Positions 4,779 to 6,198 of a DNA stretch of 6,198 nt are shown here, piece after piece. The DNA is from Candidatus Pacearchaeota archaeon (GTDB taxonomy: Archaea; Nanobdellota; Nanobdellia; Pacearchaeales; GW2011-AR1). The stretch spans positions 1-6,198 of the forward strand of contig JAFCDM010000066.1 in NCBI GenBank assembly GCA_017609695.1, in the 5' to 3' direction. Position numbers and translations under genes: made by a program. Each line of letters begins with the position of its first letter. The first letter of the stretch is position 1. The notes under the pieces were generated by a model. It saw only the letters and a program-made list of their open reading frames with translations. It was not told the DNA's origin and searched no databases.

Positions 4779-5408
4779 TTATTTTAACTCTCCAATTTCT
4801 TCTTTTACTTCTTCTTTAATTTCTTCATCTGCTTGTTTTTGGGTCAATTCTTTTTCATCAACTTTTTCTTCTATTTCAGTTACCTCTTTAGCTATTTCTT
4901 TCTCAACTTTCTCAATCTTCTTTTCTTTTATATCTCCAATTTCATGATTATCTTTGTCTTCATTGATTTGGAGTTTTTCTTTTTCTCCTTGCCCAATACT
5001 TTCTAATAATTCTCTGCCTTCTTTAGTTAATCTTCTTCCAGCTCTTTTTCCAGATTCATTATATTTCTCTAAAAAACCAACAGCTTCAGCTTGCTGTAAT
5101 ATAACTCTTATCATTTTACCAGAAGCCTTTCTAAATCTTTCAGGGCGCATACCTCTATTTTTTTTACTTCCATATCTTGTTTTTAGTCTATTAACCCCAA
5201 CTGTTTTATGGATATAGATTTGTCTTAGAATACTTGCCGCCCTTTTATGCCAAAAATCTTTTTCTTGTGTAGGCTTTTTTTTTGCTACCCCTGTTTTAAC
5301 AAAAAATACCCATTCTGGTTGTTTAAATTCAGGGATTTGTTTAAGAGCTAAGGCTAATTTTTGATTATATTCATCTGCTGGAATTTCATAAACTGGATTT
5401 GATTTCAT
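4779..5408 (-). CDS. rps19e: Small-subunit ribosomal protein eS19 with acidic C-terminal tail
   Basis: Residues 5-138 are a full eS19 (S19e), a small-subunit protein of archaea and eukaryotes built on a winged-helix fold and needed for 40S/30S head assembly. Landmarks are VYEIPADEYNQKLA (6-19), PEWVFFVKTG (31-40), DFWHKRAASILRQIYIH (51-67), the GVNRLKTRYGSKKNRG loop (71-86) and a final winged-helix strand GRRLTKEGRELLE. The family is normally about 140-150 residues. Residues 140-209 are an additional Glu/Lys-rich tail, probably a helix or coiled coil (EKKIEKVEKEIAKEVTEIEEK). It resembles in character the eL31 tail two genes down. There is no Shine-Dalgarno before the ATG. The gene starts a tight pair with eL39 and has a likely promoter and a structured region in its 184-bp upstream gap. 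Confidence 0.94.
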   Translation of the reverse strand: MKSNPVYEIPADEYNQKLALALKQIPEFKQPEWVFFVKTGVAKKKPTQEKDFWHKRAASILRQIYIHKTVGVNRLKTRYGSKKNRGMRPERFRKASGKMIRVILQQAEAVGFLEKYNESGKRAGRRLTKEGRELLESIGQGEKEKLQINEDKDNHEIGDIKEKKIEKVEKEIAKEVTEIEEKVDEKELTQKQADEEIKEEVKEEIGELK

Positions 5409-5465
5409 TTTGTATTAAATCTATAAATTTTGATATTTGATTAACTTAAGCTCGGAAGTGTATCT

Positions 5466-5475
5466 CGTTATATTT
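5466..5475 (-). promoter_or_regulatory. Possible TATA box of the eS19 operon
   Basis: AAATATAACG on the minus strand predicts a start near 5445 and a leader of about 36 bases. A nearer TATAAATT-like sequence (5422-5429) is only about 17 bases from the ATG, too close to be used. A second promoter further up (5576-5585) is listed separately. Confidence 0.3.
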
Positions 5476-5505
5476 TTTTGATTATAAGTTTAATTTTAAA
5501 TATTC

Positions 5506-5554
5506 AGTTAAGCCACCCTTCTCAGAGTTAGATAGGTAGTATTACCTTTTAACT
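5506..5554 (-). ncRNA. Small closed stem-loop, candidate RNA or structured leader
   Basis: AGTTAA (5506-5511) and TTAACT (5549-5554) form a closing stem around 37 bases. Inside is a second hairpin, AGGTA against TACCT with a 4-base loop (5534-5547), and a comparatively GC-rich stretch (AGCCACCCTTCTCAGAG on the plus strand). The TATA box at 5576-5585 predicts a minus-strand start near 5555, at the 5' side of this stem. It could be an independent small RNA or a leader that controls eS19. I find no C/D boxes and no tRNA fold. Confidence 0.3.
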
Positions 5555-5575
5555 TAAAAATAAGTGCTAAGAATC

Positions 5576-5585
5576 GTTTATAAAC
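5576..5585 (-). promoter_or_regulatory. TATA box in the yhbY-eS19 gap
   Basis: The palindrome GTTTATAAAC reads as a TATA box on either strand. On the minus strand it predicts a start about 5555, at the edge of the small closed stem. On the plus strand nothing lies downstream to express, so the minus direction is preferred. Confidence 0.35.
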
Positions 5586-5592
5586 TTATCCC

Positions 5593-5847
5593 TTAAACCA
5601 CTCTAGCCTTTCTCCACTTTCTCATAAATATTGAAAATCCAATAATTTTATATGTAAATTTCTCACCTAAAAAACTTTTAATTTCTTTAGCATATTCTTT
5701 AACATCCCCTTTATTTTCTCTAGCATTTTTTAAAACCCGTATCTTCATAATTTTATTCTGATATTTTTTAAATCTTTTTTCCAAATCTTCTAAAAATTCA
5801 GGACTAATTCCTTTTTTACCTATTTGAACTTCTGTTTCAGATGTCAT
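5593..5847 (-). CDS. YhbY/CRM-domain RNA-binding protein
   Basis: An 84-residue protein made almost wholly of one CRM (CRS1/YhbY) domain, a KH-like RNA-binding fold linked to ribosome assembly in bacteria and to intron splicing in chloroplasts. The start VQIGKKGISPEFLEDLEKRF (7-26) contains the GxxG-type loop (G10-G13). It is followed by the beta strand IMKIRVL (33-39), a helix (VKEYAKEIKSFLGEKF) and the closing strand YKIIGFSIFMRK (66-77). The N-terminal helix is shorter than in E. coli YhbY (about 97 residues). The gene stands at its usual archaeal place before eS19 and presumably acts on the large subunit or its rRNA. A TATA box centred 27 bases before the ATG marks it as leaderless and able to be transcribed without the upstream sigma-like gene. 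Confidence 0.85.
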   Translation of the reverse strand: MTSETEVQIGKKGISPEFLEDLEKRFKKYQNKIMKIRVLKNARENKGDVKEYAKEIKSFLGEKFTYKIIGFSIFMRKWRKARVV

Positions 5848-5869
5848 AATACAATAAGAATAAAAGGGT

Positions 5870-5880
5870 TTTTATAATTT
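5870..5880 (-). promoter_or_regulatory. TATA box of the yhbY gene (leaderless)
   Basis: AAATTATAAAA on the minus strand is centred 27 bases before the yhbY ATG and reaches the stop codon of the upstream sigma-like gene. Transcription should begin at the ATG itself. This is a textbook archaeal arrangement. Confidence 0.5.
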
Positions 5881-6197
5881 TATTTATTTTCTATTAATCC
5901 ATTTAACTGTTTTTTAGCATAGTATACTCTGCTTTTTACAGTTCCTTTTGGAATATTCAATCTTCTTGCAATTTCAGAATGTGGAAGCTCTAACAAAAAA
6001 CTTAGATAAAGGATTTCCTTACGTTTTTCAGTAAGTTCTGGTATCTTCCCTGTAACAATCCTCATCTTTTCTTTTTTTATTAATTGATCTAAACAAGATT
6101 CTTGGATATCTTTAAAATCATCTTCAATAGAATCAAATTCTTCATATCCTTTAAGATATAATAAGGTGATTGATTTTTCCCTTCCATTTTTTCTTAA
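5880..6197 (-). CDS. Sigma-70-like RNA polymerase factor, C-terminal part
   Basis: The frame is open from the window edge to TAA at 5882-5880, giving 105 visible residues. The ATG at 6065 is internal, not the start. The first visible residues, LRKNGREKSI, resemble the end of sigma region 2 in ECF-type factors. An acidic linker follows (EEFDSIEDDFKDI). Then comes a region 4: LTEKRKEILYLSFLLELPHSEIARRLNIPKGTVKSRVYYAKKQL (55-98), with helix-turn-helix residues about 69-95. In bacteria region 4 contacts the -35 element. Archaeal polymerase works with TBP and TFB, and the neighbouring genes here have TATA boxes, so the role is unclear. It may act as a specialised regulator, bind DNA only, or be a bacterial acquisition. 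It lies 32 bp before yhbY in the same direction. The missing N-terminus prevents judging the core-binding region 2. Confidence 0.75.
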   Translation of the reverse strand, partial: LRKNGREKSITLLYLKGYEEFDSIEDDFKDIQESCLDQLIKKEKMRIVTGKIPELTEKRKEILYLSFLLELPHSEIARRLNIPKGTVKSRVYYAKKQLNGLIENK

Positions 6198-6198
6198 T

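Noticed and set aside
4954..5217. Plus-strand ORF of 87 residues
   Set aside because: It lies wholly antisense to eS19, which is certain, and has no family features or promoter.
5506..5554. Box C/D guide RNA in the yhbY-eS19 gap
   Set aside because: CTGA occurs twice on the minus strand, but no RTGATGA C box precedes it at the right distance.
6063..6065. ATG as the start of the sigma-like gene
   Set aside because: The frame stays open upstream to the window edge and the upstream codons read like the end of sigma region 2, so this Met is internal.
1..6198. CRISPR array, toxin-antitoxin pair or other defence module
   Set aside because: No regularly spaced repeats are present and no paired small toxin-antitoxin genes. 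The NYN protein is isolated and damaged, so it does not support a defence system.

Overview
The window is very AT-rich chromosomal DNA from an archaeon. Three proteins found only in archaea and eukaryotes (ribosomal eS19, eL39 and eL31) lie together. A YhbY-type RNA-binding protein, a TrmB-family regulator and a TrmY tRNA methyltransferase agree with this. Several genes have a TATA box about 26 bases before the start codon, the spacing of leaderless archaeal transcripts. Small genes, odd tails on the ribosomal proteins and a sigma-70-like protein suggest a DPANN lineage such as Woesearchaeota or Pacearchaeota. That placement is inference.

Left part (1-970). The window opens in the last 56 codons of a DDE transposase. 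Within 40 bp follows the 3' end of trmY on the opposite strand. TrmY is split between two reading frames and is probably a pseudogene. Upstream of it is a 200-bp non-coding stretch with a GC-rich hairpin, a second adjacent hairpin and an 11-bp inverted repeat around them, possibly a structured RNA.

Middle part (973-3709). An unrecognised 187-residue protein is transcribed divergently from a TrmB-family regulator. The two share a 97-bp control region with two TATA boxes and a quasi-palindrome between them. Next comes an NYN/LabA-type nuclease that has lost its N-terminal active-site segment and seems decayed. A GC-rich hairpin separates it from a convergent, intact AlkD-like DNA glycosylase.

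Right part (3830-6198, all minus strand). In order of transcription: the C-terminal half of a sigma-70-like factor, the YhbY-like protein, eS19, eL39, a possible 39-residue ORF, and eL31. This is the conserved archaeal ribosomal cluster without PDCD5 and aIF6. eS19 and eL31 both carry long charged tails. Two strong hairpins follow eL39, and a promoter plus a small closed stem sit between yhbY and eS19.

The best candidates for something new are the sigma-like factor in an archaeal translation locus, the structured elements at 797-943, 4519-4577 and 5506-5585, and the possible small protein in front of eL31.
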